This document shows, in pieces, positions 12,149 to 24,998 of a DNA stretch of 64,000 bases. The translations under genes and the position numbers were made by a program. Numbering within the stretch: the stretch's first letter is position 1; every line of letters starts with the position of its first letter. Below the pieces are notes generated by a model. That model worked only from the letters and a program-made list of their open reading frames with translations, ran no database searches and was not told the origin of the DNA. This stretch comes from Lytechinus variegatus (lineage: Eukaryota > Echinodermata > Echinoidea > Temnopleuroida > Toxopneustidae), in contig NC_054743.1 of assembly GCF_018143015.1 (NCBI RefSeq), positions 24,179,934-24,243,933 on the forward strand. Direction: 5' to 3'.

Positions 12149-12369
12149 TTATTTTCCTTCTCTTTCCAAGTCCTTCTTCAGCTTGGCAAGGGCGGCAAGT
12201 TTGGTATCTCTACCTTTGCGGTGCTCTTCCAGTTTATCCAGTGGAATCTTGGCATTCATTTCCTTCGCGATTTGTTCCAGGCCCTTCCCAGTGAAAGTTG
12301 GGGTGGGGCCGAAGTCACCGAGAACATCGTGCATGCCTTTAGTGTATCTGTCCATATAACTGTGCATGC
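12149..12369 (-). CDS. CRYL1: CRYL1 copy A exon 7 and stop
   Basis: Completes Gly244 and encodes residues 245-316, [17 protein letters not shown] through [13 protein letters not shown] at 12149-12151. Copy B has Ala for Gly296. Confidence 0.93.
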
Positions 12370-15300
12370 CTATATAAAATTGAAATACAATCAATTTTTG
12401 TTGTTTATTTAATGACATTATACATAATGGAATTTACTGGGCAAACCCTTTCCTCAAGGAAAATGGTCTGAATAAACAGCCTAACATTCCTGCCAATGGC
12501 TTGTATAAAGAGGATCCCTCTCATTCAAAGAAATTGTATGAAGAAAATATATAAAAGAATTGGGAATAACGACTCATAGTTGCAACGTTTCGCCAATCGT
12601 CTTCTTTGGGCGAATGATGATCCAAATGGAGGGGAAGCCCTTATAATGTACGATATTCTAAACGTTATAAATGTATGCAACTGATTATTTATGTCTGGGA
12701 CAGACGTCCAGACCTACAACATGGGGCTTGAACCTCAAAACTGTGGATCAATCTGTAACTTTCTTTAATTTAATCGAATCCCACCATGGCCTAGCGTCTT
12801 TTGGCAAGGCGTCAATCCACAATTTGCCACTCTCCACCCTGGTACTAAATGGGTACCCGGTAAAATGCGAAAGCCTATATAGTATGCCTAGCAATTGAGT
12901 CTTGGAACTCTCGTTGGAATGCTCCCCAGGGAGTGGAGAAGGTGCATACGTTGTATGCACGCATGCCAGGATCCGATGACCGGGGTAATAATATATCTGT
13001 AAAGCGCTTAGAGATGTCGCTCGCTACATTAAAATAAGCAAAAGTGGATTAATTTGTAACTTCCTAATGTAGCTTTGGCTTACAGGCACACACTACAACA
13101 CCCTGTTTACAGAGACTAATACAACACATAATTCAGAATACAGATTGGTCTGTATTCTCAAAAGAGATTTCATTTGTACCTTGGTAGAAAAACATGGAGC
13201 ATGCCTATTCCTTGCATTATTGTGCATCAATAAGATGCCCTTGCCAAAAGCCTGCATTCAAAATTGGACTTTTATTGAACTTTTCTTAAAAATATTGAAA
13301 TAGGCGTAAGAATGCACACAATTCCGAATACTCCATGGCTTCATACCATCGCACAATTAAAACCTCTTTTGACAATACGGGCCATAATGTCTAGTTTCCG
13401 CTTACCCTCTGCATTGAGTTGCATGACTTCTAATGGACCAAGGAATGCATATCTTAAACCTAGACCAGCAGACATTACTTTATCCACATCATCAGCTGAA
13501 AGCACACCTCCCTGGAATGCAATAAGAAAATATCAAAAAGCAATGGGGAGCAGGGCACTTACATTGACGAGTGGATACCATGCGCGACCAAAAAAAAAAG
13601 TAAAAAGGATGTCTTTTTTTAAGAAAGGACATCGTACGTAGCAAGGGTAACAAAAACACTGAAATAATGAAAAAGGGTATCTATTTCGCTAGGAAAGCTA
13701 CGTGTTTAGGGTAAGATTTTCGAGGGTATAACTTTTTGCCCCATCAACACTAGATGTTGACCGGGCATGTTGAGTCCGATTTCGCGCAAGGTGTGGGAGG
13801 TTGGGCCTACACCCAATGATGTTAAAACAGACGACCGACGTCGGTGACATAACTTAAGTATTGCTGTACTTGTTTAGGGGTTCAATTCAGGGAATATTTG
13901 CCAAGGGTATCATTTTGTTCCCAATACTTGTTAAGGGTAGGGTTTCACATGCCAAAACTTGTTACGGAGTATTAGGCAGGAGTAAGATTTCCAAAGAGGG
14001 GGGGGGGCATTTTTTTTCAAAAAACAGATCGATAACCCACAAAACATTGGGGGCAAGGCCCCTCCCTCCTCACTTGTATCTGCTTCTTGCTCTGAGTGCT
14101 ATTATGCAAACAACATAATCAGAACTATTTTGCAATCTTCAAGATGGATTCAAGTTTTAAAAAATATTAAAAGCATTCTAATTCTTGCCTAACAGACAAC
14201 CATTATCTGAATTTGAATTATTTTGGATTTAGGCTTTTATGCTATAATATAAATTAGGGCAGCAGATAACTTGTGATCTGTTAATGTGTTTGCCTTGTAT
14301 CTAAAGGGGGAATTTCACAGAGTGGGGAATGCTTAGGAACGTTGCACATTTTGAATTTGCCAACTTTTCTGACGAATGTGTCAAAGTCTTATAACAGTTT
14401 GTTTGCGATGTGCAAATTTATTTGCGAACTGCTTCAAAATAGGATAAATATGTCTGTCAGCATTCAATACACATTTTTGATCAGTGGGTCTAATTGATAC
14501 AGGATCCATGTGGTCATTTGGTCGCTCTCAATGGAGAATAAAAAAGAACTTGTGTGATATTGCCTTACAACCATTCATCAACTATTTTGTGAATGCAAGT
14601 AACTGTTTATAGATTTGAAAAGAAATTTAAACATGTTCAAACTTTCTTGGTGAACAGAAAAACTGTTTGCAATACTGATTACAGTTAACAAACTTTCTTG
14701 CAACCTTTTACGAACTCCGGTAAAATCTCAAATTTGCTGTGTTCGCAAGTGTTTCCCACTCAATGAGATACCTCCGTTAATCCTTTAATGTCTTACAACT
14801 CAAGTTTCAATTATGGTAAGACTCAACGTTTTAACGGGCATTTCGGTTCAAGATAATACAATGAAGACCAGGGTTCTATTGAAATTGGGGTAAGATTTCA
14901 TACTCGTGTATCACATTTGCAACAAGAGCGCTTGTCAGCAGAGAAAATATCACAAACTTGAAATAGTGAATCGTAATTTTGTGATTTTGGAGACTGCTTA
15001 TCTTGTGAAATACATCTCACCTCTGCTAACGGCCTCAGTAATATATACACAACAAAAAAGTCCCCCCTAAATGAAATTGCTGTAACTTTTGAACCGAATT
15101 AGTTTGAGATATGATATTTCATAGGTGGTTTTCTGCATGCATTAAGCAACTCCTGGGGAAAAACGAGATCGATCGGTTGAGTCTTGCATGAGTAATTAAT
15201 TAAAGATTGAATTAAAAATGACCATTTTTAAAAGTCACAAGAGTCATTTTTCAGTTTGTTCAAATACAAAGTTGGGCAAAAGTTGTTTTCAGGTGAATTT

Positions 15301-18300
15301 TATAGTGTTATGCAGGATAGGTTATGCTGTTTTACTATCCATCATTCCACCACTTCAGACCAGATTTTGATATCGTATGTTCATGGTTGAGTGAGCACAA
15401 TGTATTGCAGGGGCTGCGGAAGTGGGGGGGGGGGGGGCGGGCTTCAGCCCCAACTTTTTTCCAAAAGCATGTACGAAAATGGAAAAATGACCATACGATT
15501 TGGATTTTTTTGCATGCTCACCCCCCCTCACTTTTGGCTCAGTAAACCCCCCCCCCCCACTTCGAAAATCGTTCCGCGGCCCCTGAATTGTGACGTATCA
15601 TCATAGGGGTTTATGGTAGTATCCTCTACAACTTGTTAGATCATGTTAAAATTTGAAAATTTTGGTGGCTCCCCCAAATATAGGCCCCTTCCCCATTTTA
15701 AAATTCTGGATATACCACTGATTTGTCCATTCATTCAACTGATCCTGCGAAATTGCTAGGAAAATACATTTATGCTGTATAGAGAGTATTCATTCCTAAG
15801 TTTTCTGTTGTGCTCGCTCAACCATGAAAATGTTTAAAGTTCGGAAAATGTGTGGTGATAGAAATGATGGATGATAAAACAGCAATTAAAGTCACATTTG
15901 AAACCAAATTTCTCCCCAATAATCACTTTATTACCCTTTAAAATGCATCTGTGACATTGAGAATACCAATTTTCCCACTTTGATGCGTGCTCACTCATCC
16001 ATAAATGAACAAATCGATTTCATTTTTGCACAGAATTTTGCCCATAGGTTAATAAACAATACTGCCAAACGACATTGGTAAAGACAGCCTTGAAAAAAAG
16101 TTCCACCATATTGATTAAGAGGTTACTTATTCGTAAACATATGCATCCATAATGTACACAAGTCTATGAGAGAGGAAGTCAAAATTTTGAATTGAGGGTT
16201 TGTTTCATGGACGGATTTTGTTAATTCTGCCAACAGTTATTTCATGAAACTTCGCACATCGCTTCTGAGTAACACTATCCAAAAGTTGCGCACACCAAAA
16301 TAACCCTTCGATACGGCACAGAGTGGGGCCAAGGCATTGAACTTTCTTCTCATTTGCATAATTTTCGAGTATTGTGTGCGCACTGATGCATCGGGATTTT
16401 AACAAAAATCAAATTAAATGAACTATGCAAGGAGGTTTGTGACAGATATCCATAGTTACAAATTGCATTTTTTCCAATAACGTAAAAAAGAGCTAATCAC
16501 ATTCAACATGTTCCTTCAAGCGTGAATGTTTAATTAAACGCCTTTGAATCATTGAAGCATGAACACAACGAAAAGGTTGAGAAAACATCATTTTCAGTTA
16601 CCAAAATGAAACAATACTTGCCTATGATTTTTGAAAATCGTATTTTTTGTTTTCAATAAATGTTCATTGAACCGTGAAATGATGAATACTGTTGAAGAAA
16701 CTCTCCCCAAAATAACTGTCATCATATTCTATCATTTTTATTGATAGAAACGTGTAAAATATCCAATTATAGCAAATTTGGACTTGTGTTTATTCAACCG
16801 TGAAATTTAGCCAAAAAAGTTGTATCGTCTTTTAGAAAGTACCTTTTATAAGCCTTCTGACTATTTTTCATGATGAGAATGTGGAATAAGTTCCAATAAA
16901 ATGGAATCAAAGTCATGATATTTGGCTTGTGACTTTTGAAAAGTGACATTTTTGCCTTCTGACGGTGCTCACTGAAGCATGACGTAAAATACGGCCATAA
17001 CATTTACTCAGAGGGTAGCTTATAAAATTACCTAGACGCTCATGTAAAAATATATTAAAAACTCGCATTGGTTTGGAAATTATTGATGTTTGTTTAACCC
17101 TATATAGCACGGGCTATTTTGAAATTGCATAGCCTGGCGGGGCCTATTAGGCCCCCCCCTCAGATCTCAGCCATTTATCGACCGATTGCGACCAAATTTG
17201 GTGTGTGGGTGTCTCATTATGTATTTTACAAAAATGCGTTATCAAATTTGTGATATTTATTATCATTTCTTATTTATCTAATTAATTATTGCACATATTC
17301 CAATTTCTTCAAGGAATTTTCATTTTTTGTAGTTTCCCATTTTTTGAGAAAATGCAATGGAATCAAGCATGTTAGTAGCCAGTCATGTAATCTAAAAGAC
17401 AGCTCACTCAACTGTATTGAAATTGTATAATTATTAGATTATAATAGTAATTAATTATGCGCATATGCTAATTTTTCTTGATAATATTCTTGTTTCCTTC
17501 CGTGTTTCCAAATTCTTATGTATTTCTTTGTTTTTGATTTATTATGTATTTCTTTGTTTTGAAATCTCAATTTTTTATTGTTTTTTTTAATCTAGAATAG
17601 TTGGTGATAGCCCAAAAGAAAGTTATGTGAGGAAAAACAGAAAAAAAACATTCATCTGACAACACTTCTTGTAAAACCCATACATTGTACACACAAAAGT
17701 CGATGGAAATTGCCATTTTCGGTGACATTGGTCACGAATATGTGCTATATCTCCGCAAGTGTACCCCCGATTTTCGCAAACAGGGTCTCAAAATGTGCGG
17801 GAGATGTGAAAGAAAAAAGTCATCAAATTTCAGCTTATTATTTTTTTGCATTTAGAAATTATCGCGAAAAATGTCGAGGGGGGGCCTTAGGCCCCCCCGG
17901 GCTATATAGGGTTAAGGGGGGACTTACTCTTTTTGTTGTGTATATAATCAATGGGAGAAATTCACATCTATAAATACTTATATTATGATGATAGTCAATT
18001 GCAGAGCATGCCCTATATGCACAATATACACACACAACTTGGAATTGAAGTGAAACAGTGTTTCATGAAGCATCTAGTCAATGATTTTCGATGATAGTTC
18101 TTTTTCTTAGCCAATCAAATGCAAGGATTTCATTAGCTTACAACAATTCTCATTGAAAATCATTGACTACTTGTTTCCTGAAATGCTCCCCAGTTCACAC
18201 TTAATTATTAATAAGAAAATCCCCTGGGAAGACCGACCAAACCATACCTCAACAAGCCTCCAGACCTCAGCAATAATAGCATACTGGATCCTATTGGCAG

Positions 18301-21300
18301 CGAATCCTGGGACCTCTTTCTTCAGAGTGACCGGTACCTGGCCAACGGCTTCCATGATGGTCCTAGTCCTATCAATCACGGACTGGTCAGTCCAGGGGGC
18401 AGGAATGATTTTTACCAAGGGTGCATGGTATGGTGGATTAACCTTGAAGAATAAAGATTACATGAGAAAACCAAACAGTTAATTTCACTACTTCCAAGAA
18501 TTATATATGGAGAAGTAGAAGAAATAGGCTATCATTAAAAATAAATATTATACTTAATGGGCCCCTGTACCTGTTGCATATAAATTACCATAGTAACAAT
18601 TCTTAAAGAGAAATTCCAGTAGTTGCAGTAAACACTGATTTCATGAGAAAGTCTGTAAAACAAGGCTTAATTGTCAGTATATCATCGAGGATCTAGATCT
18701 GGTACAGTTACATTAACTGAACTTTGTGAAATCTGGAAATCTACGCTGAAAAATGTTCACACCGAAGATCCCCAACACAGATAAGTGCACGTGGGACAAT
18801 GTATAATTATTGCTTAGAGCGTCGGGCCCGACGCTCTACCCGAATCCTGTGCTTATTTGCTGATTTCTCAGCAAGTACACAATTTCTTCCAGAATCCTTT
18901 GGCACATGCGTTTTAGTTATACAAACAGACACTTTGGTGGTCATTTCATTGGATTCTGTAAGAACTCATTTTGATATCGTTACCAAAACTAGCATTTACC
19001 TTTAACATTAAGTAAAAATAAAGGAATTCAAGAAATTAACAAGCTAATAACTTTGTGCAACAGGGCCCAGACCATGAAATTCATCCCACCACTACCACAA
19101 GAAAATCATCATTTAAAAATTGCATAACTAAGATATTCACAGGAGATTGTGTGAAATTTTACTCATGACTTGTTGAGGAATTCACTCAAGATTTATGGTG
19201 GGTGCAACACAAAAAAATTCCTTTCTGACCAACGAAAGGCCGCTTCAAGCCACATACTACTGGATAAATAGCTGACATGTTTCTCATTGGTCTTTAAGTA
19301 TGGGCAAAGGCCGAGTTGCCAAAACACTTGTCATCTAAGTCAGGTGCAGATAAACTGGATTATACACAAGGGCCCGTATTCGAAAGTCGTGTTTAACACT
19401 GTGCTAAAATTATGGGAAGCCAAACGTCAAAATTTTGTTTCCAGTGAATGCTTCTCAATCTCATGTTAACTGTGCTCTTCACTAATTCTTTAATGGTGAA
19501 GACAATTGTCATACTGATCCTTCCCAGGCAGTTAATGTTTTGAGAGTCAAATGACCTGATATATTGAACCTCTACTGTTAGAGATTTATGCAACAACTGG
19601 CCTTCCATAGTTAAACCACAGCTTAAAACCAGAGTTCAAATTGAACCCGATTTCAGAATACAGACGAATGGGTTTTAGTTTAAAGGGGCCGACTATTAAG
19701 CGAAACCAAACTGCCCCTGTAATGGAATTGTGTTATTCCAGGCTAGATCAGCCAATGATCTAAAAAAAAACAATACGCAACTGGAAATAGATTGTCCTTT
19801 GCGTTTCAGTTTCTATTCATCAAACTTGAAAAGGAAGAAAATCCAAAGCAGCTTTTGTTTTGCTTTTGCCATTCTACAATCCAGAGCTCAGTTTCATAAA
19901 GACTTGTTATAATAAGAAATGCAAGATTTCTATAAAAAAATTAGTATCAGCCAATCAGATTGAATGATTTCAGTGGCTTATAACTTATTGTAAATTTGTA
20001 TTGTAACAAGTTTTATGAAACAGACCCCACATGTGAGAAACTCTTGATACAATGGGATTTTGGGGGCCTATCAAACCATCTTCACTTCTAATAAAACTTA
20101 CAGGATGGGAGATGATACACTGATTGCGACGTTTAAGGTTCTCTGTGAATTTGGACGGCATGATACAAGATGTCGAGCTACTCAATATGGTGTCGTCCCC
20201 AACATGTTGCTCCATCTCACTGAACACCTTCTGCTTTACTTCAAGATTCTCAAAGACACATTCCTGGACAAAGAACGATCAATATATACCTGATCTTGCA
20301 TTACAAATTACTTAAACACCTGAATATGAACATAATCTACTTCCGGTTTGGAATTATTTCCATATGTAGCAACAGTCTGCAAGTGAAAACTTCAAGAAGT
20401 TGAACTTCAGATAATAACAATCTGCCACAAATTTTATGTTTGTACTGTAATACTCATTTATTTGAGAATCTATATAAAAATTATTAAAAAGTATTAAAGC
20501 TACAATGCTTGCCTAGTATTTGTACAGCAAATATAGGAGGGGTGTTCTATTGTGTTATTTTTTCACTTAAATATGGTGATTTCCGAAATCTCCATCATTT
20601 GTGATAGTCTTCCTATTTGAGTCATTCCAACAGGTTAGGTCCATTTTTGTGACACACCAGAACTAAAATACAAAAATGTTTCATTTAAATTACCAGTAGG
20701 CAAATATCTTCCAATGACCACTTAAGCATAAAGAATTGGTGTCCGATTAATTTTTACTAAATAACATCATGTTGTACTGCAATTACAGACCTGAGAGTCT
20801 ACTGCCAGTGATATATGAATGTAATGTCCATGTAGTGCTGTTAAAAAAGTTGAATTGAAATACATCGATTCCAGAAAAGATTTCACAATCAAACATGAAT
20901 TACTATGGTAGGAGACCATCCTCACATTAACAAATCAAAACCTACTCAACCCTGAATTGATCTTCACTGTGAAATATAATAGTTGATGACTATGGTACAT
21001 GGACATCTTGTATGGTCAGTTCCCCCTATGTCTGCACTGTCTCCCAAGTCTGCGCACCTGCGTATCTGCGCGATTCTAGTAAAAGAAGATACGCAACGAG
21101 CACAAACTTTACACATGCAATACATAGACAGGTATTCATTAAAAAATCCGACTCAAAATGGTGGAAAAATAATGAATTCAGGGCACTTCATGTGACGGCC
21201 TCAAAATGCAGCCTTTCTCATCAAAATCCCCAAATTGTGTGCAAAAGTGAATGAGTGCGCAGACATGGGGTACCATTTTTTTTCAATCTGAAAATGACTG

Positions 21301-23099
21301 CCCGAGGTTTTTTCCAAGAAAATCATATATTTCTTTCAAATTTTTATGAGATATTTGGCACACTAACTCATTATGATGTAAGGAACATTATCAACTGAAA
21401 GATTTTGTGAAATAAAAGAAGAAATTCATGTTAAATCTTAACTAAAATTGTTAGGTGCGCAGACTTGGGGCCCACCATCATAAGTTTTGGACCAAACCAG
21501 ATGGAATTATGCATAAACCTGTCATGGACCTGGCCACAGAAGATTGTCTATTGTTCCAGGGGTGCTGTGACAATGCTCTGCACCCTCAGTAACAATAGAA
21601 TAACCCTCCGTGGACAGGGCCCTCTTACCTGTACAAATGATGCTCCTGATAAAGCTTCCTCCATGCTATTACTTCCTTTAAGTAGAGCATATTGGGCCTC
21701 GGCAGACAGGGTACCTCTTAACATCCCTGATGCAGTCAACTCCTCTAGCTGTTCCTTGATCAACTTCAGGGCATTGCTCACCTGCAAGAAAGAAAAAAGA
21801 ATTTGAAAATAGACTTAGGACTGGAAATAAGAACATTTTGATTTTTATAGTAAAAATTATCATAAATAATAATATACATACCATGTTAGATACAATCGAA
21901 ACATCCATATAAAGGGTTAAGTTTGGGTTTTTTTTGTCTTTCCTTACTGTTTAAATTTGTTGGTTTCAATATCCTTTAACATTGTTTGGCATTGTAACAT
22001 AATCAACATATTTATTCAGATTGTCCTTTTCATAGGATGTAGAAGTACAAGTCATAACACAAAAGGAACAACAACTAATTAATTACTGATAATGTCAATT
22101 ACACAAATTAAAAACAAGGGCTATATGCAAAATTATTAACATTATAATCTATTGGGTGACTGATTTTAAGACTTATTTTGTCTTCTTTGGCTCCCCCACA
22201 GTAATTTACATTTCTTTGTACTAGTATTACTTTTGATTCACTTCCCTTTTTCAATTATGTTTGTTTCCTATATTGTACATATTTATAATTTTTTTTATAT
22301 CATTGTGGAAAAAATAAAATAATCATAATTTATTAACAATAATGGTAATTTATTTATATATAAAAAGCAAAACAAAAGCAATATTCAGATAGAAAATATT
22401 CCTAAAGAAAAGCATTGCTGCATATTCACAGCAGACCAACAAACCTGAGAGGGCTCTATATCAAATATTGTGACATTGTATCCAGCACTGGCAAAGATCA
22501 TCGCCCAGCTCCGCCCTATCAATCCACTATATTGAGGGAGAAAACAAAAAGGGGAAAAATTGTATAGGCTTTAGCTGAAATCAAATGACGTAAAAATTAG
22601 CTTGCTGATCGTCGACAGCTAGACTCAAGGTATACTGTGCGCGACGTTTACTGTGATTATTGCCTTTGACGATCGACAGCACATCGATAGAAACTGATGA
22701 GCGTCACAATATGAATGAGTATAACATTGAAAAGAGTCATGGAACATGCATTTAAGTTTTAACAAGAAGAAATTAGTTAGCAAACACAAATTTATTATTA
22801 TTACCAACATCTACTCAGATTCCAGATGAAAAAAGCAAATAATAATAACTTAGAATTTACGCATGACACAAGAAAAAATCACACAAAGTCTTTCTTACAT
22901 CTATATTAATCAAGAATATCGACACCCGTCCAGAATCATGATGTAATATATTTTTCATGCACAAAAATAATTGTGCTTCGATTTTGTGGAGGGGAATGCG
23001 GCATGCAAAGCCAAATCGCGCGTACACTCAAACGTATTTTTAAATATAATAAAAAAAAACACTTTACCTTCCCACTATGCTAATTTTCTGATTTTCCAT
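12149..23099 (-). CDS. CRYL1: Lambda-crystallin / L-gulonate 3-dehydrogenase, CRYL1 copy A
   Basis: Complete minus-strand gene, seven coding exons: 23068-23099, 22445-22526, 21629-21781, 20102-20263, 18248-18442, 13406-13511, 12149-12369. They total 951 bases (316 residues plus stop), close to the 319 of human CRYL1. The family is a cytosolic NAD-dependent 3-hydroxyacyl-CoA-dehydrogenase-fold enzyme that oxidises L-gulonate in the uronate cycle. Seen: Rossmann motif GSGLIG at residues 10-15, the acidic residue D33 after strand beta2, SSSTSC at 117-122, catalytic-type His142 in the ISHP-NPP block, and conserved Asn193 in GFAANR. Odd: residue 154, where the family has the Glu of the His-Glu dyad (LVE), is Lys (LVKII), and residue 149 is His rather than Tyr. 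The frame is otherwise whole, so this copy may encode a protein with lost or changed activity. Duplicate: 34339-46454. Confidence 0.95.
12640..13045. repeat. SINE-like interspersed repeat, unit A
   Basis: Contains GGGTACCCGG, ATGCGAAAGC, GCATGCCAGGATCCGATGAC and the tail motif GTAAAGCGCTTAGAGA seen in many invertebrate SINEs. Shared with unit B at 34830-35215. In CRYL1 intron 6. Confidence 0.5.
13406..13511 (-). CDS. CRYL1: CRYL1 copy A exon 6
   Basis: Residues 209-243 plus one base: [18 protein letters not shown], then [17 protein letters not shown], the C-terminal helical domain signature of the HAD fold. Protein identical in copy B. Confidence 0.92.
13552..13970. mobile_element. CCCGGGG element, copy 2, truncated
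   Basis: Has the GACGAGTGGATACCATGCGC end and the AACAAGT-rich interior but lacks the second terminal repeat. In CRYL1 copy A intron 5, 40 bases outside exon 6; absent from unit B. Confidence 0.75.
15408..15585. mobile_element. GGGGCCGCGGAACGG-type short element, copy 3 (nested)
   Basis: CAGGGGCTGCGGAAGTGGGG to GTTCCGCGGCCCCTG, nested inside the 15048-17940 element. Confidence 0.65.
17098..17911. mobile_element. TTAA-flanked element nested in the 2.9-kb element
   Basis: Inverted ends CCCTATATAGCACGGGC and CCCGGGCTATATAGGG, TTAA on each side (17094-17097, 17912-17915); piggyBac- or Kolobok-like target choice. Subterminal GGCCTNNTAGGCCCCCCC blocks. Confidence 0.75.
18248..18442 (-). CDS. CRYL1: CRYL1 copy A exon 5 (carries the Glu-to-Lys change)
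   Basis: Residues 144-208, [17 protein letters not shown] through EVWRLVE. Differences from copy B: V144I, H149Y, K154E, A175T, A192V, I195V (A to B). Six of the nine protein differences between the copies fall in this exon, including the family's catalytic Glu position 154. Confidence 0.93.
19370..19665. mobile_element. GGGCCCGTATTC-type element, unit A
   Basis: GGGCCCGTATTC at left; right end decayed to GAATACAGACG. Matching copy in unit B (38127-38450, right end GAATACGGGCC) shows it predates the duplication. Confidence 0.6.
19880..20028. mobile_element. CAGTTTCATAAAGACTTGTTA-type short element, unit A
   Basis: Left CTCAGTTTCATAAAGACTTG, right ACAAGTTTTATGAAACAGACC. Also at 38660-38808 in unit B, so older than the duplication. 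In CRYL1 intron 4. Confidence 0.6.
20102..20263 (-). CDS. CRYL1: CRYL1 copy A exon 4
   Basis: Residues 90-143, [14 protein letters not shown] through QCIISHP; contains the SSSTS loop and ends at His142-Pro143, the catalytic-type His. Copy B has Ser for Thr120. Confidence 0.93.
21013..21480. mobile_element. TA-flanked element, 468 bp, unit A only
   Basis: CCCAAGTCTGCGCACC near the left end is mirrored by GGTGCGCAGACTTGGGG at the right end; TA on both sides. Unit B reads CATCTTGTAAGTTTTGG without interruption (39828). In CRYL1 copy A intron 3. Confidence 0.75.
21629..21781 (-). CDS. CRYL1: CRYL1 copy A exon 3
   Basis: Residues 39-89, [15 protein letters not shown] through [11 protein letters not shown]; acceptor TTCTTGCAG, donor GTAAGA. 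Protein identical in copy B. Confidence 0.93.
22445..22526 (-). CDS. CRYL1: CRYL1 copy A exon 2 (NAD-binding)
   Basis: Encodes [18 protein letters not shown] then TIFDIEPSQ (residues 12-38): the rest of the GxGxxG loop and the beta2 Asp33 that contacts the NAD ribose in this fold. Protein identical in copy B. Confidence 0.93.
23068..23099 (-). CDS. CRYL1: CRYL1 copy A exon 1 (start)
   Basis: Encodes [10 protein letters not shown] plus two bases of Ser11; donor GTAAAG. Chosen as the start because it supplies the first Rossmann strand and joins exon 2 in phase to give VGSGLIG. Copy B has Gly at residue 7 instead of Ser. Confidence 0.9.
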
Positions 23100-23230
23100 T
23101 TCGCTTGATATTGAAGCTTTATTTAAACACAGAGTGCAGAAAGAAGGAAATTCAACGTGACTTCTAACGTTACGCGTTCACTGCATGCACCGTACCACCA
23201 CCAGCCTCGGGATCGCTCGCTGTAAATGTT
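23100..23230 (-). promoter_or_regulatory. Putative CRYL1 copy A 5' flank
   Basis: Sequence upstream of the CRYL1 ATG, largely kept in copy B (46455-46560): shared AGAAGGAAATTCAACGTGAC and the GCTCGCTCG-like end. Copy B lacks about 20 bases of the ACGTTACGCGTTCACTGC stretch. The promoter role is inferred from position and conservation; no TATA box stands out. Confidence 0.3.
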
Positions 23231-23821
23231 TTGTCTTGTGTGGAAATTCAAGTATCATAAGTTTTTTTTTGTTAATACTCACACAGAAAACAGGGTCAAA
23301 AAGACTAACAAATTGATTAGAAACGTGAAAATAATATTTATTGAAAAAATAAAATTTTCATATCTAAAATACTGTTTTACAACGAATAACTTGAACAAAT
23401 AAAACATCCGAATACAGAAAAAAATTATAGCTATATCTCAATAAAGACTAAATCTGACAACACGATCAGCTGATGGTTAACGCCCACTTATTAATGCCAA
23501 AGTTATAAAGCCCACCAGAATCAAGTGAATATAAACTTTATGGCACTTGCATACCTCCCCCAAAGAAAAGAAGCTTCCCTAAATTATTATTCAACGTTAT
23601 GCTTTTCATTGAATTTCTTAGAATAGGCCTATGTGACTTTTAATTTCAGTATTTTCCGCTAAATCCGTATACATACGGCCCGACATACGGTATAGCATAA
23701 GGACGAAATACTGTATATTTTTTCCCGGATTTTTTTTCATTCAATTTGATGCGAATTTGAATTTATTGTCGATCCGAGGAGCAAATGCCAAACACATGGG
23801 GGCAAGGTGAGACAAGATTGG

Positions 23822-24998
23822 CAGGGGTGTCGATCCATTTTTCAGATTGGGGGGGGGGCAAAATCATGAATCAATTTTCCAAAGGCGATCACATAAAACA
23901 AACAAACTCACACAAACACACGCACCTATGCCTATATATTTATGTTTACATATATATATGTACATATATACACAAACACACACACACACACATATATATA
24001 TCCCATCAGCAGATTAATGCGAGCGCGAAGCGCGAGCTGAAAATTTTGATATTTCGATATGAAAAAAATTGAGTTTTTAGTGGACGTTTTTAATAAAGAA
24101 CAAGATATATGTATCCAAAAAAAGATTATTGCAAATCGAAGTAGGAGTTCTTTTGAGGTTTAGAACTGAAAACGGGACCACATTCACCTATTTAATCATG
24201 GAAAGTATGGGTTTTTGTTACAGAAATGATGCGAGGGCGAAGCGCGAGCTGAAATTTTGTTATATTCCAAACTGAAAAGTGGACATTTTGAGCACGATTT
24301 TAGACGAAAAACGAGTTTTGTATCTCAATCTCGCTTGCTGATTTCTGTGCCGTAACATTACAATTATATTTTATTTATTGGGGGGGGGGCAAAACGATAT
24401 GTTTGCCCCCCAATAATTTCATTGGTGGGGCGATCGCCCCCCTGCCCCCCCCCCCCCATAATCGACGCTCTGCATGAATCAACGTTCCAAAGGCGTTTGA
24501 TCACACGAACTCACACATACAAACACACACACACATATATATGTCATATATATATATACATTTTGATGTTTTGATCAGAAAAAAATGAGTTTAATGGAGG
24601 ATTTTAATAAAGAACATGGTATATATTCAACAAAAGATTATTGCACATCAAAGTGAGAGTTCTTTCGAGGTTTAGAACTGAAAACAGGACATTTTTTTTT
24701 ACACCTATTTAATCATGAAAAGTATGGGTTTTGCTACCTAAATGATGCGAGCGCGAAGCGCGAGCTGAAATTTTCTTGGTATTCCAATGTAAAAAGCAGA
24801 CCTTTTTTAGCACGATTTTAGATAAGGAGCAAGTTGTACGTGTATCTCAATCTCGCTTGCTGATTTCTGTGTAACATTATAATCTTATTTTACTTTTTGC
24901 ACATGCGGAATTATGGGGGGGGGGCAAAACAATGTTTGCCCCCAAATATTTTCATTGGTGGGGCGATCGCCCCCTGCCCCCCAGGATCGACGCCTCTG
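23822..24998. mobile_element. hAT-type composite element (two units), copy 3
   Basis: Two tandem units of the CAGGGGCGTCGAT family joined near 24470, the second lacking its outer left end. A single 8-bp duplication AAGATTGG (23814-23821 and 24999-25006) bounds the pair, so it moved or grew as one. The unoccupied site AAGATTGGTATT is seen in unit B at about 47163. Confidence 0.85.

Larger units (their letters stand above)
15048..17940. mobile_element. TA-type inverted-repeat element, 2.9 kb, unit A only
   Basis: Ends CACAACAAAAAAGTCCCCCC and its near-complement up to TTTTTGTTGTG, with TATA on both sides. Unit B reads straight through the site (about 37105-37125). No transposase seen; interior has scattered GTGAGTGAGCAC and ACCGTGAAAT-like motifs and two nested elements. 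In CRYL1 copy A intron 5. Confidence 0.75.
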
